A DNA stretch of 64,000 nucleotides, from positions 2,232,001 through 2,296,000 of the forward strand of contig CP094668.1 in NCBI GenBank assembly GCA_022836915.1, written 5' to 3'. A model generated the notes under the pieces. It did not search any database. It was not told the DNA's origin and was given only the letters and a program-made list of their open reading frames with translations. Both the position numbers and the translations under genes were made by a program. This DNA comes from Paenibacillus sp. OVF10 (GTDB taxonomy: Bacteria > Bacillota > Bacilli > Paenibacillales > Paenibacillaceae). Below, piece by piece: positions 37,422 through 47,757 of the stretch; the first letter of the stretch is position 1; each line of letters opens with the position of its first letter.

Positions 37422-37940
37422 ATGATGGAGGTGGAGTGGTTTTACATTGCCTGTGGCATATACGTCATTGCAGCTTTTATTACAGATATTCGTTCCATGA
37501 AAATTCCAAATCGATTGACTTTACCTGTGACTGTTGCAGGCGTATTGGCCCATATCATATGGGGCGGTTGGGATGGTTTCTTGTTTTCAGCCGCTGGATT
37601 TGCAGCAGGTTTTGGTATTTTGTTTCTGATGTATGCGATTGGAGCCGTAGGGGCAGGAGATGTGAAATTGTTTGGTGGGATTGGCGCATGGACGGGGCTT
37701 GCTTTTGGCATTCATGTCATTATTTACTCCGTTTTGTACGCGGGCGCAATTGGTCTAGTAATACTTCTATTCCGTAAAGATTCAGCGAAACGGATTCGAG
37801 GCATGGCAAGTAGTCTTGCAGGTTTTTTCATGCTCGGTTCGCTCAAGCTGGTAAATAAAGAGAAGACATTGAAGTTTCCATTTATGCTGGCGGTGTTACC
37901 TGGATTTATCACGGTCCTTGTCTCGGGACTTTTCCCTTGA
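37422..37940 (+). CDS. A24 prepilin peptidase (TadV/CpaA-like)
   Basis: 172 residues, polytopic. Both catalytic aspartates are visible: FITDIRSMKIPNRLTLP and GAVGAGDVKLFGG (the GxGD motif). It lacks the N-methylation domain of PilD, as expected for TadV. Cleaves the leader of Flp and TadE/TadG-like proteins at the membrane. ATG 37422 (or 37425) behind AAGGAAGG. Last contiguous gene of the pilus operon. Confidence 0.92.
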   Translation: MMEVEWFYIACGIYVIAAFITDIRSMKIPNRLTLPVTVAGVLAHIIWGGWDGFLFSAAGFAAGFGILFLMYAIGAVGAGDVKLFGGIGAWTGLAFGIHVIIYSVLYAGAIGLVILLFRKDSAKRIRGMASSLAGFFMLGSLKLVNKEKTLKFPFMLAVLPGFITVLVSGLFP

Positions 37941-37960
37941 TATCAGGAGTCTGGAAAACG

Positions 37961-38235
37961 TTAGGATAACAGTGATCGAAGATAGCACTGCGATTGGAGT
38001 GGAAGAGTGTGGTGTATTGTAACTCAACTTATATCAACTAAACTTTTTACACGAGAACGGAGAGGACGGAAAAAACCTGAAGAAGCGGAGCTAAAAGCTT
38101 TCTGAAAGAAAGCTGCATCGGAAGCATATGCTTCGCCTTTATCCCCGGATTTTCCCCTTTACAAAGGGAATCAAGAAATCTGGGGATAACAGCGATCGGA
38201 AGGTTGTTCCGTCATCGAAGTACCCAGTGTAACTT
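37961..38235 (+). repeat. composite hairpin/repeat region (includes repeat family B)
   Basis: Between the peptidase and the FHA gene, no ORF of note. It contains two related blocks GGATAACAG(T/C)GATCG ... TGTAACT (37964-38024 and 38184-38234), a 26-bp block at 38057-38082 shared with 51227-51252, a hairpin AGCTTTC/GAAAGCT, a 14-bp palindrome GAAGCATATGCTTC (38121-38134) and a long hairpin TATCCCC ... GGGGATA (38140-38188). The last may also end the pilus operon. Confidence 0.65.
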
Positions 38236-38277
38236 TCTTTAGTTGATCCTATATAGCAACGGAAAGAGAGGATTGGC

Positions 38278-40067
38278 ATGTATGGATTAACGAGAGATTT
38301 TATTCGTAACGGCGGAGCGTTCATGGTTTTGGAGAAAGAGGACGGGTTACGAATGGAGGAATTAAGCCGGGTACAGATGGGGATGTTGTCGTCCAATCAG
38401 ATTCCGCGACTTCTCCCTGTTCATATTCGGGAAGTCGATCGAAATGTAACTTTGCAGTACGACATATCAGGGTACAAAATGTTATCCCAGATGTTAAAGT
38501 CAAGCAAAATCAAGTTGCGTGTTCTGTATGGTCTGTTGTTCCAACTAGCCGATGCCTTCATGGAATGCCGACAGTATATGTTGGAGCCTCGTAAATTATT
38601 GATCCAGGAAGAGTACTTGTTCATCAACGGTTCATTTGAACAGGGTGAGCTTGGAATGGTCTATGTACCAATCATGGATACGGTTGAAGTTGATCCAACG
38701 CCGCAGCAATTCCGTGAGCTTGTGATCAGGCTGATGGCCCAGGTGCAGGAACTGCAAGGAGAAGGCATTCAGCGTGTTCTGCAGTTATGTGACAATGAAC
38801 GTTGGGATATCAGACAGTTGCGAGAGCTTCTGCTGGAGTTATATGCTGACGAGCAAGAGAATGGAGGAGTCGCAGCATTTCTCTCATCCAGAACTTTGGA
38901 AACACCCAATGATTCAAGAGGTGATCTTCATTCGTCGATTTCTGAGCGAGAGAGCAGGCAAGCCACTGGTAATTCTCGACCATATCAACCCAGTGCTCCC
39001 GTTCATAATGCTGCTGTGGAGCCGCAATTAAATTTTCGTCAGCCGCAAAAAACGAGTGAATCCGAGGTGGAAGACATTCCGGTGAGATCTCGAACCTTTC
39101 CAGGCAGGCGCTCGCCTGAGCTATCTTCATTTGAGAGCTCAAACAGCATGGATAAGGGACGAAGTAACCCGTATGATTCCCTAGAGCGTGTTGATATGGA
39201 CGCGGAGGAGAAGTCCGGATCTTCCAAAGTGACCTATATCATACTGGGCTGCATGGTTGCCATGGCATTGGTATGGAGATTTATATACATGGAGCAACCG
39301 GGACAGACGCAGATGATCCTGTGCATGGTACTAAGCCTTGGCTTGCTTGGTGTAGCAGGATGGACGTGGAAGCGCAAGGAAGTCCTCATAATGACTCAGA
39401 GAATAAGCGGTCTTTTTCATTCAATTTAGGTAAGAAGAAAGGCAAGAAAACGGAAGAGGAACAATTTCAGGAGAGTTGGCGCTGGAATACAGCTGAAAGG
39501 TCAGCGGAACGCATAAACCAAACGGTTGCATCCACCTCAGAAGGTGGTAGCGAGCATTCCCGTTATCAAAGTCTGCATATGACACCTGAACACTCTGATC
39601 CACCGTTCGTTCAGCGCCATGTGGAAACGGTAGCTTCAACTTCAGAGCTAATTCGACAGGATGCAGTTGCGGAAGCAACCGTGAATTTGCAGAATCTGAG
39701 TGGAGGTAATGTTACAGGGGCAGGACCGGTGATGGCGTCTTATTATCTTGAACGAAGATCAGGCACCGGTGACCAACATGAACGGATGGATGTGCAAGGA
39801 GCATCTTTTGTCATCGGAAGATCAGCAGACATGGTTCAGTGGGTGGACACAGCGACCGGGGTGTCCCGTGCTCATGTGGAATTGAGCCGGAACAAATCGG
39901 GCTATGTGATTAAGGATCTGGGTTCCGTCAATGGCACCATTCTTCAGGGCAATATTCTTGCTCCGTATAAGGAATATCCATTGGCGGATGGAGACACATT
40001 TACACTTGCGGAATCAGTCTACACTTATCGGTCGGTTGGAGAAGACATAGTTCAATCAGTCAGATAA
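38278..40067 (+). CDS. DUF6382-type/FHA-domain membrane protein (one frame break)
   Basis: About 596 residues when repaired. N-terminal domain of about 200 residues (MYGLTRDFIRNGGAFMVLE; IMDTVEVDPTPQQFRELVIR) of the type I know as DUF6382, a Ser/Arg/Pro-rich linker, two hydrophobic segments (VTYIILGCMVAMALVW; MILCMVLSLGLLGVAGW), a charged linker and a C-terminal FHA domain (FVIGRSADMV, VSRAHVELSRNKSGYVIKDL, GSVNGTILQG). The AA at 39380-39381 needs one more A to give KRKESPHNDSENKR. FHA domains bind phosphothreonine, so this protein may connect the pilus cluster to Ser/Thr kinase signalling. Confidence 0.85.
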
Positions 40068-40966
40068 GCCGCGGTGCTTCAGATCTTCCAGTGCCTGGGT
40101 TAAGGTAGGGAAAGTGAATTGGAATCCGTGGTCGAGTGCTTTTTGCGGAATGACTCTCTGCCCCTGAAGCAGAACAACGGATAGTTCACCAACTAAGGTT
40201 TTAATTAAGAAGCTGGGTACGGGGAACCAGTGAGGGCGATGATACACTTTACCGACCGTACGACCGAATTCATCATTGGTGACAGGGTTCGGTGAGGAAG
40301 CATTGACTGGACCTGACACTTGTTTATTTTGAATGCTAAAATCAATGAGTCTTACGATATCCATAATGTGAATCCAGCTAGTCCATTGCTTGCCACTGCC
40401 GATCTTGCCACCAACACCCAGCATATAAGGGAGTTTCATCAATGGAAAAGCACCTCTTTTATGTCCAAGCACCAAACTCACCCGGATTTTAACGAGTCTT
40501 ACATCTTTGATTGCATCTGCAGCAACTTCCCATTGTTCCGAGACCCGGGACGGGAAGTTCATGGATTTTTGCGGACTACTCTCGTCAAAGGTTTCATTAG
40601 GGAGGTTCCATAGATGGCCATGGCAGAAGCCTGAACGACCACTTCTGGCTTTTGTTCCAGGGACTCCACCAATCGGGCTACCCGCGCTACGGTTGTTACT
40701 CTGGATTCAACAATCTCCAGCTTCGCCTTGGTTGTCCAACGTTGATTCAGCGTTTCTCCGGCAAGGTTAACGAGAGCATCCATACCTTCCAGCAAGTGAG
40801 GTTGTTCTTCGACTTGTTCCCACGATATATATGTAAGATTTTTACTTGGATTATGCAAGTCAGGCAGTTTTCGTGTAATAACTTTCACATGGTGCCCGGC
40901 TTGCAGCCAGTAATCTACAAGTGCTCCTCCCACAAATCCGGTACCTCCACAAATGGCAATTTTCAT
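40056..40966 (-). CDS. TIGR01777-type NAD(P)-binding epimerase (one frame break)
   Basis: About 303 residues when repaired, atypical SDR fold. Rossmann GGTGFVGGALVDYWL at the N-terminus, LVNLAGETLNQRW and VVQASAMAIYG in the middle, C-terminal RVIPQKALDHGFQFTFPTL typical of the YfcH/TIGR01777 group. One base is missing near 40597-40602, giving YGTSLNETFDESSPQKSM. ATG 40966 behind GAGAGG. Convergent with the FHA gene, overlapping its 3' end by 12 nt. Substrate unknown. Confidence 0.88.
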
Positions 40967-41123
40967 ATCAAACATCCTCTCTGTATTTTCACTGCGCTGA
41001 TATACCGTTGGATCGACAAACAGCCCCGTAAGGTAAGCAATGCCTGTTGGGAACAACTTACCTGACGGAGCATATCTGTATCTAATTAACCCAATTTATA
41101 TGCCACTTAACTCATCTTTTATT

Positions 41124-41591
41124 TTATTTAATCAAATGTTGATAAGGGGAATAATCGATTTTGTTTTTCTCCAAAAACTTTACCAAAAACTTATTATCCC
41201 GCTTCGGTGTGGCAATGATGTATCCTTTGATACAATGATCTCTCGATACTTCCGTGGCGTTGTCTTCAACTGCAATCTTACCGATCTCTGCAGCAATGGA
41301 ATGTTTGGCTATGTCACGAAATGGCCCGGGCACAGGCTCCACAAGTTGATCCAAAAAAGCTTTGGCTTCATCTGTCCACAAGTGACGGCTGGCTTCAACC
41401 CAATAATTCTGCCAATCCAGCTTGGACTTTCCGTCCGCTTTTGGTAGCACTTTCAAAAACTTGCGCATCATGAAGAATCCACCGATACACATGCTGCCAA
41501 GCAATAAAAAAGTCCAGAATGCGATTGTATTCATAAACCAATTGCTGGGGGAACTACTGGTCAGTATCATCCCGTAGGAGTCGAAAATCAT
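41124..41591 (-). CDS. DUF2621 (YneK-like) membrane-anchored protein
   Basis: 155 residues. A single N-terminal hydrophobic segment (NTIAFWTFLLLGSMCIGGFF) is followed by a cytoplasmic-looking domain with KLDWQNYWVEASRHLW, EPVPGPFRDIAKHSIAAEIG and KGYIIATPKRDNKFL, which I recognise from B. subtilis YneK. Function unknown. Start ATG 41591 behind GAGGTGA; the frame opens earlier at 41612. Confidence 0.82.
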   Translation of the reverse strand: MIFDSYGMILTSSSPSNWFMNTIAFWTFLLLGSMCIGGFFMMRKFLKVLPKADGKSKLDWQNYWVEASRHLWTDEAKAFLDQLVEPVPGPFRDIAKHSIAAEIGKIAVEDNATEVSRDHCIKGYIIATPKRDNKFLVKFLEKNKIDYSPYQHLIK

Positions 41592-41760
41592 TGCGGAGTC
41601 ACCTCGGTTCATTGATTTTCACGGAAAGACGGATTCCGCCTACCCATGTTCCACATATTAGCTGTAAAAAATAGCCTCTATCCCGAATTATAGCGCATTT
41701 CTAGATTTATTTCGATAATCGCGTTAGAATAAGGGATAATTCAGATTAAGGGGATCAATA

Positions 41761-42867
41761 ATGCTGAAAATCGGCTCCCACGTGTCCTTTTCGGACAAGG
41801 GATTATTGAGTGCAACGAAAGAAGCGTCTTCGTACGGTTCCAGTTCGTTTATGATATATACGGGTGCACCACAGAATACACGTCGCAAGCCAATTGAATC
41901 CATGTATATTGAAGAAGGCAAACTTGCCATGCAAGAGGGTGGAATGGAAGATATCGTTGTCCATGCACCGTACATTATTAATCTTGGCTCATACAAAGAC
42001 AACACGTATAGACTCGCTGTAGATTTCCTTCAGGAAGAGATTCGTCGTACACATGCCATTGGTGTGAAGAACATCGTATTACATCCTGGCGCTTTTACAG
42101 ATAAAGATGCCCACTATGGGATCGGACGGATCGCAGAAGGTTTGAATGAAGTGCTGGAGGGTGTGAAAGAGACAGATGTGAACATCGCTCTGGAGACCAT
42201 GGCTGGCAAAGGTACGGAGATGGGGCGTAGTTTCGAAGAGATCGCCCAGATCATCGAGAAAGTAACGTATAACGAGCGCCTCACTGTGTGTATGGATACA
42301 TGTCACATTCATGATGCCGGATATGATATCGTTAATGATTTTGACGGTGTACTGGAACAATTCGATCGCACGGTAGGACTTGACCGCATTGCTGTAATGC
42401 ATATTAATGATAGTAAGAATGCTATGGGTGCGCACAAGGACCGTCATACACCAATTGGCTCTGGCTGGATCGGGTTTGAGGCGATTAACCGCATCGTCAA
42501 CCATGAGAAGCTTCAAGGACGTCCATTTATTCTTGAGACACCTTGGATTGGTAAAGAGGCCAAGACCCAGCGTCCAATGTATGAGGTGGAGATTGCCCTG
42601 CTTCGTGGGGATGTTGCCGGTCGATTCGGCCAGGATTTCCTGACAGAAGTAGAACAGTTGCAACACTTTTTCAAAGGTAAAGAGATTGAGTCTCGTTCGT
42701 ATATTCTGGATGTGTGGACGTTGCTCAAAAATGATGCCAAAGCCAAAAAGGCAGATCCGCGCGAACCGCTGGAACGCCTCTATGACATGGTGACTGAAGC
42801 TGCATTGTTCCCGCATTTGAATGAAGAACAACTGAATCATCGCTTGATTGCATGGCTTGCGGGTTAA
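41761..42867 (+). CDS. nfo: endonuclease IV (AP endonuclease) with C-terminal extension
   Basis: 368 residues. TIM-barrel zinc-dependent AP endonuclease of base excision repair. Family motifs: [12 protein letters not shown] at the start, [69 protein letters not shown]. The canonical domain ends near residue 285. The remaining about 80 residues ([20 protein letters not shown] and [16 protein letters not shown]) are extra compared with the about 297-residue Bacillus enzyme. ATG 41761 behind AAGGGGATC. Intact. Confidence 0.95.
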   Translation: MLKIGSHVSFSDKGLLSATKEASSYGSSSFMIYTGAPQNTRRKPIESMYIEEGKLAMQEGGMEDIVVHAPYIINLGSYKDNTYRLAVDFLQEEIRRTHAIGVKNIVLHPGAFTDKDAHYGIGRIAEGLNEVLEGVKETDVNIALETMAGKGTEMGRSFEEIAQIIEKVTYNERLTVCMDTCHIHDAGYDIVNDFDGVLEQFDRTVGLDRIAVMHINDSKNAMGAHKDRHTPIGSGWIGFEAINRIVNHEKLQGRPFILETPWIGKEAKTQRPMYEVEIALLRGDVAGRFGQDFLTEVEQLQHFFKGKEIESRSYILDVWTLLKNDAKAKKADPREPLERLYDMVTEAALFPHLNEEQLNHRLIAWLAG

Positions 42868-42909
42868 TCCCGCAGGTCATGGCTTAATTGAAGGAGGAAG
42901 AATAACCCG

Positions 42910-43803
42910 ATGGAGATCCACGCTAAACAAGTACGCCCTGATTCTAAAAACCGCGCCGATCGTGCGCGCATGCTTATTTCCTGTCCGGATGGTCCAGGAA
43001 TTGTAGCTGCCGTCTCTCACTTCCTGCACCAGCATGGTGCAAACATTGTTCAGTCGGACCAGTATACAATGGACCCTGCTGGCGGCATGTTCTTTATGCG
43101 GATTGAGTTTGATCTTCCGCAATTGTTGGTCAATTTGCCGAAACTGGAAGCTGATTTTGAAGAAGTAGCAAGCCGTTTCCAAATGGAATGGACGCTATCT
43201 GCGGTTAGCCGCAAGAAGAAATTGGCTATCTTTGTATCCAAAGAAGATCACTGTCTGGTTGAATTGTTGTGGCAATGGCAGGCTGGCGACCTAGATGCTG
43301 ATATTGCTCTTGTGGTCAGCAACCATCTGGACATGAAGGACTATGTAGAATCATTTGGCATTCCATATCATCATATCCCAGTTACAGCAGACACGAAGAA
43401 AGAAGCCGAACAGCGTCAACTGGACGTCATCGGCAACGATGTGGATGTGATCATTCTGGCTCGTTACATGCAGATTATCTCTCCGATGTTCATTGAGCAT
43501 TACCGCAATCGAATCATTAATATTCACCATTCGTTCCTGCCAGCCTTCGTTGGTGGTAAACCGTATGCGCAGGCGTACAACCGCGGTGTCAAAATTATCG
43601 GTGCGACAGCGCATTATGTTACGGAAGAACTGGATGGCGGACCAATTATCGAACAGGACGTGCAGCGTGTAAGCCACGGGGACGATGTAACCGAGCTGAA
43701 GCGTATTGGACGTACCATTGAGCGTGTTGTGCTTGCACGTGCCGTGAAATGGCATGTTGAAGACCGCGTTCTTGTTCACGAAAATAAAACCGTTGTATTT
43801 TAA
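42910..43803 (+). CDS. purU: formyltetrahydrofolate deformylase
   Basis: 297 residues. N-terminal ACT domain (RMLISCPDGPGIVAAVSHFL) and a C-terminal formyl-transferase-like catalytic domain with HIPVTADTKKEAE, LARYMQIISP, INIHHSFLPAFVGGKPYAQA and HYVTEELDGGPII, the PurU pattern. Hydrolyses 10-formyl-THF to THF and formate, balancing one-carbon pools. ATG 42910 behind AAGGAGGAAG. Follows nfo by 42 nt on the same strand. Intact. Confidence 0.96.
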   Translation: MEIHAKQVRPDSKNRADRARMLISCPDGPGIVAAVSHFLHQHGANIVQSDQYTMDPAGGMFFMRIEFDLPQLLVNLPKLEADFEEVASRFQMEWTLSAVSRKKKLAIFVSKEDHCLVELLWQWQAGDLDADIALVVSNHLDMKDYVESFGIPYHHIPVTADTKKEAEQRQLDVIGNDVDVIILARYMQIISPMFIEHYRNRIINIHHSFLPAFVGGKPYAQAYNRGVKIIGATAHYVTEELDGGPIIEQDVQRVSHGDDVTELKRIGRTIERVVLARAVKWHVEDRVLVHENKTVVF

Positions 43804-43856
43804 GCTCACGCTTTAATACTGTGCAAGGTTGATTCGGAACCACATAATAGATTATC

Positions 43857-43902
43857 CAAAAAGCGACCCCAATTCGTTTACGAAACGGGAGTCGCTTTTT
43901 TG
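43857..43902. terminator. bidirectional terminator between purU and the membrane-protein gene
   Basis: AAAAAGCGAC-CCC and GGGAGTCGCTTTTT arms, A- and T-runs on both sides. Confidence 0.85.
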
Positions 43903-44356
43903 TTGTGTTGATATACTTTCCGCACAAGCCAAGCATAATACCAAATAGCAGATGTCCTGCAATCCAATAGAGGATGGCAAAAACATCGTACAGGTCTGGC
44001 ACACGTGATGACAATTGAGAGAGTGGGATATAGAGCACGGACGAGACTGAACCAAGTATAATTCCTTTGATCATTGGGCGGCCTGAATGTCGTATCCACC
44101 ACACATAGAAGATGCCGATGATAACGGATACGATGAGATGCAAAGTAAATTCAATAAATTCGGGTAAGGTTGGTGGAAGACCAGGCACAAAATCAATATT
44201 CAACAGCAGGGTATATACTTGTTCGCCTGTGTTGGCCTGAATCATTTTGAGGAAAAATCCCAGGACAACTCCGGATAGAATCCCCGTTAAAATACCGGAT
44301 AACCAGGGTAATGAGTGTTTTACCGATGTTGATGGGTGAGCAGCAGGATCTGGCAT
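43878..44356 (-). CDS. polytopic membrane protein of unknown function (one probable frame break)
   Basis: About 159 residues when repaired, with four hydrophobic segments (LSGILTGILSGVVLGFFLKM; FTLHLIVSVIIGIFYVWWI; KGIILGSVSSVLYIPLS; FAILYWIAGHLLFGIMLGLC). It resembles the YqhR-type membrane proteins of Bacillus, with low certainty. Read as is, the frame runs through the terminator and antisense to purU to 43646. One more A in the run at 43896-43901 gives INTTKKATPVS and a stop at 43878, inside the terminator stem. Opposite strand to purU. Confidence 0.7.
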
Positions 44357-44790
44357 GATCGCGACCTCCTATGATTGACGCATGGACATCTGAAAAGTAA
44401 ACCACAGCCCGATTTTCAAATCCATATTAAGGAACATTATATGTGAATTGAGGATGAATATCTAAAATATGCATGGTTTTCAGGTTAAAGGTTATACTTC
44501 ATGCGATGGATTTGCGAGGCTCCTTAAGTCTGCTTTTGGAATTTAGTACCTTTTAAAGTACGATTTTTGCTTGATTGGCCAAGGATTATTCATCACAAAC
44601 AACCGATTTTTCATGAACTTCTCAAAGAAGGTTATGGAAAAGCTTCACGCCAAGTGATACAATACAAAAGTGAATAAGTCAAAATGAAACACTCAAGCGG
44701 ATTCACTTATTGTGAAATTCGGTTTGCTTGTATGATGAGAGGGATTCGCTTGCGCACCCGACTTATCTAAAGACATGAGGAGGACAAACC
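44357..44790 (+). other. intergenic region upstream of tkt
   Basis: 434 bp without a gene I can support. It must hold the tkt promoter and that of the membrane-protein gene; TTGTGA and TATGAT near 44713-44739 are only 15 bp apart, so I do not assign them. No known riboswitch seen. Confidence 0.4.
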
Positions 44791-46833
44791 ATGACTGACA
44801 AGAACGAAGCGATTCAAAAGGACGAGAACACTACAATCGACAACCTGTCGATTACTACCGTACGTACTTTGGCGATTGATGCAATTGAGAAGGCAAATTC
44901 CGGACATCCGGGTATGCCTATGGGCTCCGCTCCAATGGGGTACCAACTTTTTGCAAAAACGATGACTCATAACCCGGACCACCCAACTTGGGTTAACCGG
45001 GACCGTTTTGTCCTGTCTGCAGGACATGGCTCCATGTTGCTGTACAGCTTGCTGCACCTGAGCGGATATGATCTTCCAATGGAAGAACTGAAACAGTTCC
45101 GTCAATGGGGAAGCAAAACTCCGGGTCACCCGGAATTCGGACATACTGCAGGTGTTGATGCAACTACCGGCCCACTGGGTCAAGGTATTGCAATGGCTGT
45201 AGGTATGGCGATGGCTGAAGCTCAACTGGGCGCAACATACAATAAAGATAAATTCAACGTAGTTGACCACTACACTTACGCAATCTGTGGTGATGGTGAC
45301 TTGATGGAAGGCGTATCTCATGAATCAGCTTCCCTGGCTGGACGTTTGCACCTGGGCAAACTGATCATGTTGTTCGACTCCAATGACATCACGTTGGATG
45401 GTAAATTGGATCTGTCTTCTTCCGAAAGCATCGCGAAGCGTTTTGAAGCTTATGGCTGGCAAGTGCTGCGCGTTGAAGATGGTAACGATCTGCCTGCAAT
45501 CGAAAAAGCAATTCAGGAAGGTCAAGCAGATACACTGCGTCCTACACTGATTGAAGTTAAAACGGTTATCGGTTACGGTAGCCCGAACAAACAAGGTAAA
45601 GGCGGCCACGGCGGTACTCACGGATCTCCACTGGGTGCAGACGAAGCCAAATTGACTAAAGAGTATTACAAATGGGTTTATGAAGAAAACTTCCACGTAC
45701 CAGCTGAAGTTCGCGATCACTTTGCACAAGTGAAAGATCGTGGTATCTCTGCTAATAAAGCTTGGGACGAGAAATTTGCCGAGTACAAAAAAGCATATCC
45801 TGAGCTTGCAGCTCAATTCGAAACAGCGATTAACGGCGACCTTCCAGAAGGATGGGACCGTGATCTTCCTAAATATGCAGCAACAGACAAAGCGCTCTCC
45901 ACTCGTGTAGCATCCGGTAACGCTCTGAACGGTCTGGCACACAACGTGCCACAACTGACAGGTGGATCTGCTGACTTGGAAAGCTCCACAATGACTCACT
46001 TGAACAACCTGGAGAACTTCACACCTGAAGATTACTCCGGCCGTAACATCTACTTCGGTATCCGTGAATTCGGTATGGCTGGAGCAATGAACGGTATGGC
46101 ACTGCACAGTGGTGTGAAAGTATTCGGAGGTACGTTCTTCGTATTTACCGATTACCTGCGTCCGGCTGTTCGTCTGGCTGCCCTGATGGGATTGCCTGTA
46201 ACGTATGTTCTGACTCACGACAGTATCGCTGTTGGTGAAGACGGTCCTACGCACGAACCGATCGAGCAATTGGCATCCCTGCGTATCATTCCTAACCTGA
46301 CGGTTATTCGTCCGGCTGATGGTAATGAAACTTCGGCTGCTTGGGCTTACGCGCTTGAGAACAAGAGCAACCCGGTTGCACTCGTACTCACTCGTCAAAA
46401 CCTGCCAATCCTGGAAGGTACCGTTGAAGGTTCGCGTGAGAACGTGAAACGTGGTGCTTATGTTGTCTCTGATGCAAAAGATGGCAAAGCGGTAGCACAA
46501 ATCATCGCTACAGGTTCTGAAGTGCAATTGGCTGTTAAAGCTCAAGCAGCACTTGCAGAACAAGGCATCCAAGTTCGCGTAATCAGCATGCCAAGCTGGG
46601 ATCTGTTCGAGAAACAAGACAAAGCTTATAAAGAGTCCGTTCTTCTTCCGGATGTTAAAGCTCGTCTTGCAATTGAAATGGCTTATCCAATGGGCTGGGA
46701 GAAATATGTTGGAGATCAAGGTGACATTCTCGGAATCAGCACATTTGGTGCTTCCGCGCCTGGCGACCGTGTTATCCAAGAGTATGGCTTTACAGTGGAT
46801 AACGTGGTTAGCCGCGTAAAAGCATTGCTGTAA
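44791..46833 (+). CDS. tkt: transketolase
   Basis: 680 residues, normal length. ThDP enzyme of the pentose phosphate pathway moving two-carbon units between sugar phosphates. Motifs: [53 protein letters not shown], ThDP-binding [19 protein letters not shown], and the pyrimidine-domain [19 protein letters not shown] and [23 protein letters not shown] 44791 behind GAGGAGG. The stop is followed after 1 nt by a long family A repeat. Intact, with even codon use. Confidence 0.98.
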   Translation: MTDKNEAIQKDENTTIDNLSITTVRTLAIDAIEKANSGHPGMPMGSAPMGYQLFAKTMTHNPDHPTWVNRDRFVLSAGHGSMLLYSLLHLSGYDLPMEELKQFRQWGSKTPGHPEFGHTAGVDATTGPLGQGIAMAVGMAMAEAQLGATYNKDKFNVVDHYTYAICGDGDLMEGVSHESASLAGRLHLGKLIMLFDSNDITLDGKLDLSSSESIAKRFEAYGWQVLRVEDGNDLPAIEKAIQEGQADTLRPTLIEVKTVIGYGSPNKQGKGGHGGTHGSPLGADEAKLTKEYYKWVYEENFHVPAEVRDHFAQVKDRGISANKAWDEKFAEYKKAYPELAAQFETAINGDLPEGWDRDLPKYAATDKALSTRVASGNALNGLAHNVPQLTGGSADLESSTMTHLNNLENFTPEDYSGRNIYFGIREFGMAGAMNGMALHSGVKVFGGTFFVFTDYLRPAVRLAALMGLPVTYVLTHDSIAVGEDGPTHEPIEQLASLRIIPNLTVIRPADGNETSAAWAYALENKSNPVALVLTRQNLPILEGTVEGSRENVKRGAYVVSDAKDGKAVAQIIATGSEVQLAVKAQAALAEQGIQVRVISMPSWDLFEKQDKAYKESVLLPDVKARLAIEMAYPMGWEKYVGDQGDILGISTFGASAPGDRVIQEYGFTVDNVVSRVKALL

Positions 46834-46834
46834 T

Positions 46835-47050
46835 AGAGGTTGTTCAAAAAGTCTGCTTTTGATTACGAAGGATGCCTCACGGCATCATCAGCGTCGAATA
46901 TGGGATTCAGCCGAATAAGAATATGCTTACGGAGTATGTTTCCTTCGGAAACATTGTAGTTGCTCACGTAGTTTTCTCCTACGCTCCGCTACTCCATTTC
47001 TAGCTTCATCCCATCTTCTCGGTACTGAAAACCTGACTTTTTGAACACGC
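46835..47050 (+). repeat. interspersed repeat family A, copy D (long form)
   Basis: About 216 bp bounded by GAGGTTGTTCAAAAAGTC and GACTTTTTGAACACGC, so the ends are inverted GTTCAAAAAGTC arms. The interior holds small hairpins GATGCC/GGCATC and GTTTCC/GGAAAC and the GATTACGAAGGATGCC block of copy A. No coding frame. Confidence 0.8.
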
Positions 47051-47203
47051 AATTAGCTTCATAAACGCTGCTATGGTTGGGAGGGCATCATGCTGTCCTG
47101 ATCCATGGCAGCAAGTTATTTCCGCAGAACAGGGGCGGTGAAGCGTTATCGCCCTGATCTGTTTTGCCTTTTGTTTTCATTAACTTCAGGGGAGCGGGTA
47201 CGC

Positions 47204-47521
47204 ATGTCACAATTCGATCAAGTTAGTGTAGTGAAAGAGGCCAACATTTATTATGATGGTCAAGTAACCAGCAGAACAGTTATTTTGGGGGATGGCAGCA
47301 AAGTGACTCTGGGCATCATGCTTCCAGGCAGTTATGAGTTCGGTACGGATTCTCGTGAAATTATGGAGATTCTGTCCGGAGATCTGAAAGTATTGCTTCC
47401 CGGAGAAGAAGAGTGGCAAGAGATTCAAGGTCAAGCTACGTTCCACGTGCCTGCCGAATCCAAATTTAAACTGGAGATACGCAGCGTTACTGACTACGTC
47501 TGCTCGTACCCGGCGGAATAA
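47204..47521 (+). CDS. ppnP: pyrimidine/purine nucleoside phosphorylase (PpnP family)
   Basis: 105 residues, cupin fold of the YaiE/PpnP type (DUF1255). Family sequence VKEANIYYDGQVTSRTVI, GSKVTLGIMLPGSYEFGT, REIMEILSGDLKVLLPG and FHVPAESKFKLEI. In E. coli this enzyme phosphorolyses a broad set of nucleosides. Start ATG 47204 (MSQFDQ) behind GGGGAG; the frame opens earlier at 47105 without a ribosome site. Own terminator downstream. Confidence 0.92.
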   Translation: MSQFDQVSVVKEANIYYDGQVTSRTVILGDGSKVTLGIMLPGSYEFGTDSREIMEILSGDLKVLLPGEEEWQEIQGQATFHVPAESKFKLEIRSVTDYVCSYPAE

Positions 47522-47526
47522 CATAA

Positions 47527-47574
47527 GAAGGGTAAGCAGAACCGCAACCTGCGGATTCGGTTTACCCTTTTTAC
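47527..47574 (+). terminator. terminator of ppnP
   Basis: AAGGGTAA-AACCGCA with TGCGGATTCGGTTTACCCTT, then T4. The remaining 47575-47757 holds repeat copy E and the pgi leader. Confidence 0.85.
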
Positions 47575-47679
47575 TTCTTGAATTCTAACGACAAAGTTCG
47601 AGCTGCAAGCTTGTCAGCCCCGTGGATTTGAAGTATCCTTAAGGCAAGTTGTTTAGAATGGAATACGGACATAATATAA

Positions 47680-47725
47680 GAGGTTGTTCAAAAAGTCCGC
47701 TTTTGATTACAAAGTTTGAACACGC
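47680..47725 (+). repeat. interspersed repeat family A, copy E
   Basis: GAGGTTGTTCAAAAAGTC, CGCTTTTGATTACAAAG, TTTGAACACGC. A short form whose right end lies 33 nt before the pgi ATG; TATAAT follows at 47728-47733. Confidence 0.75.
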
Positions 47726-47757
47726 AATATAATCGAAATCAGGAGGTTTTTGAGATC

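Noticed and set aside
45325..46779. Open frame of 484 codons on the minus strand
   Set aside because: Antisense to transketolase, Cys/Phe/Ser-rich nonsense composition, no ribosome site; a by-product of codon bias in tkt.
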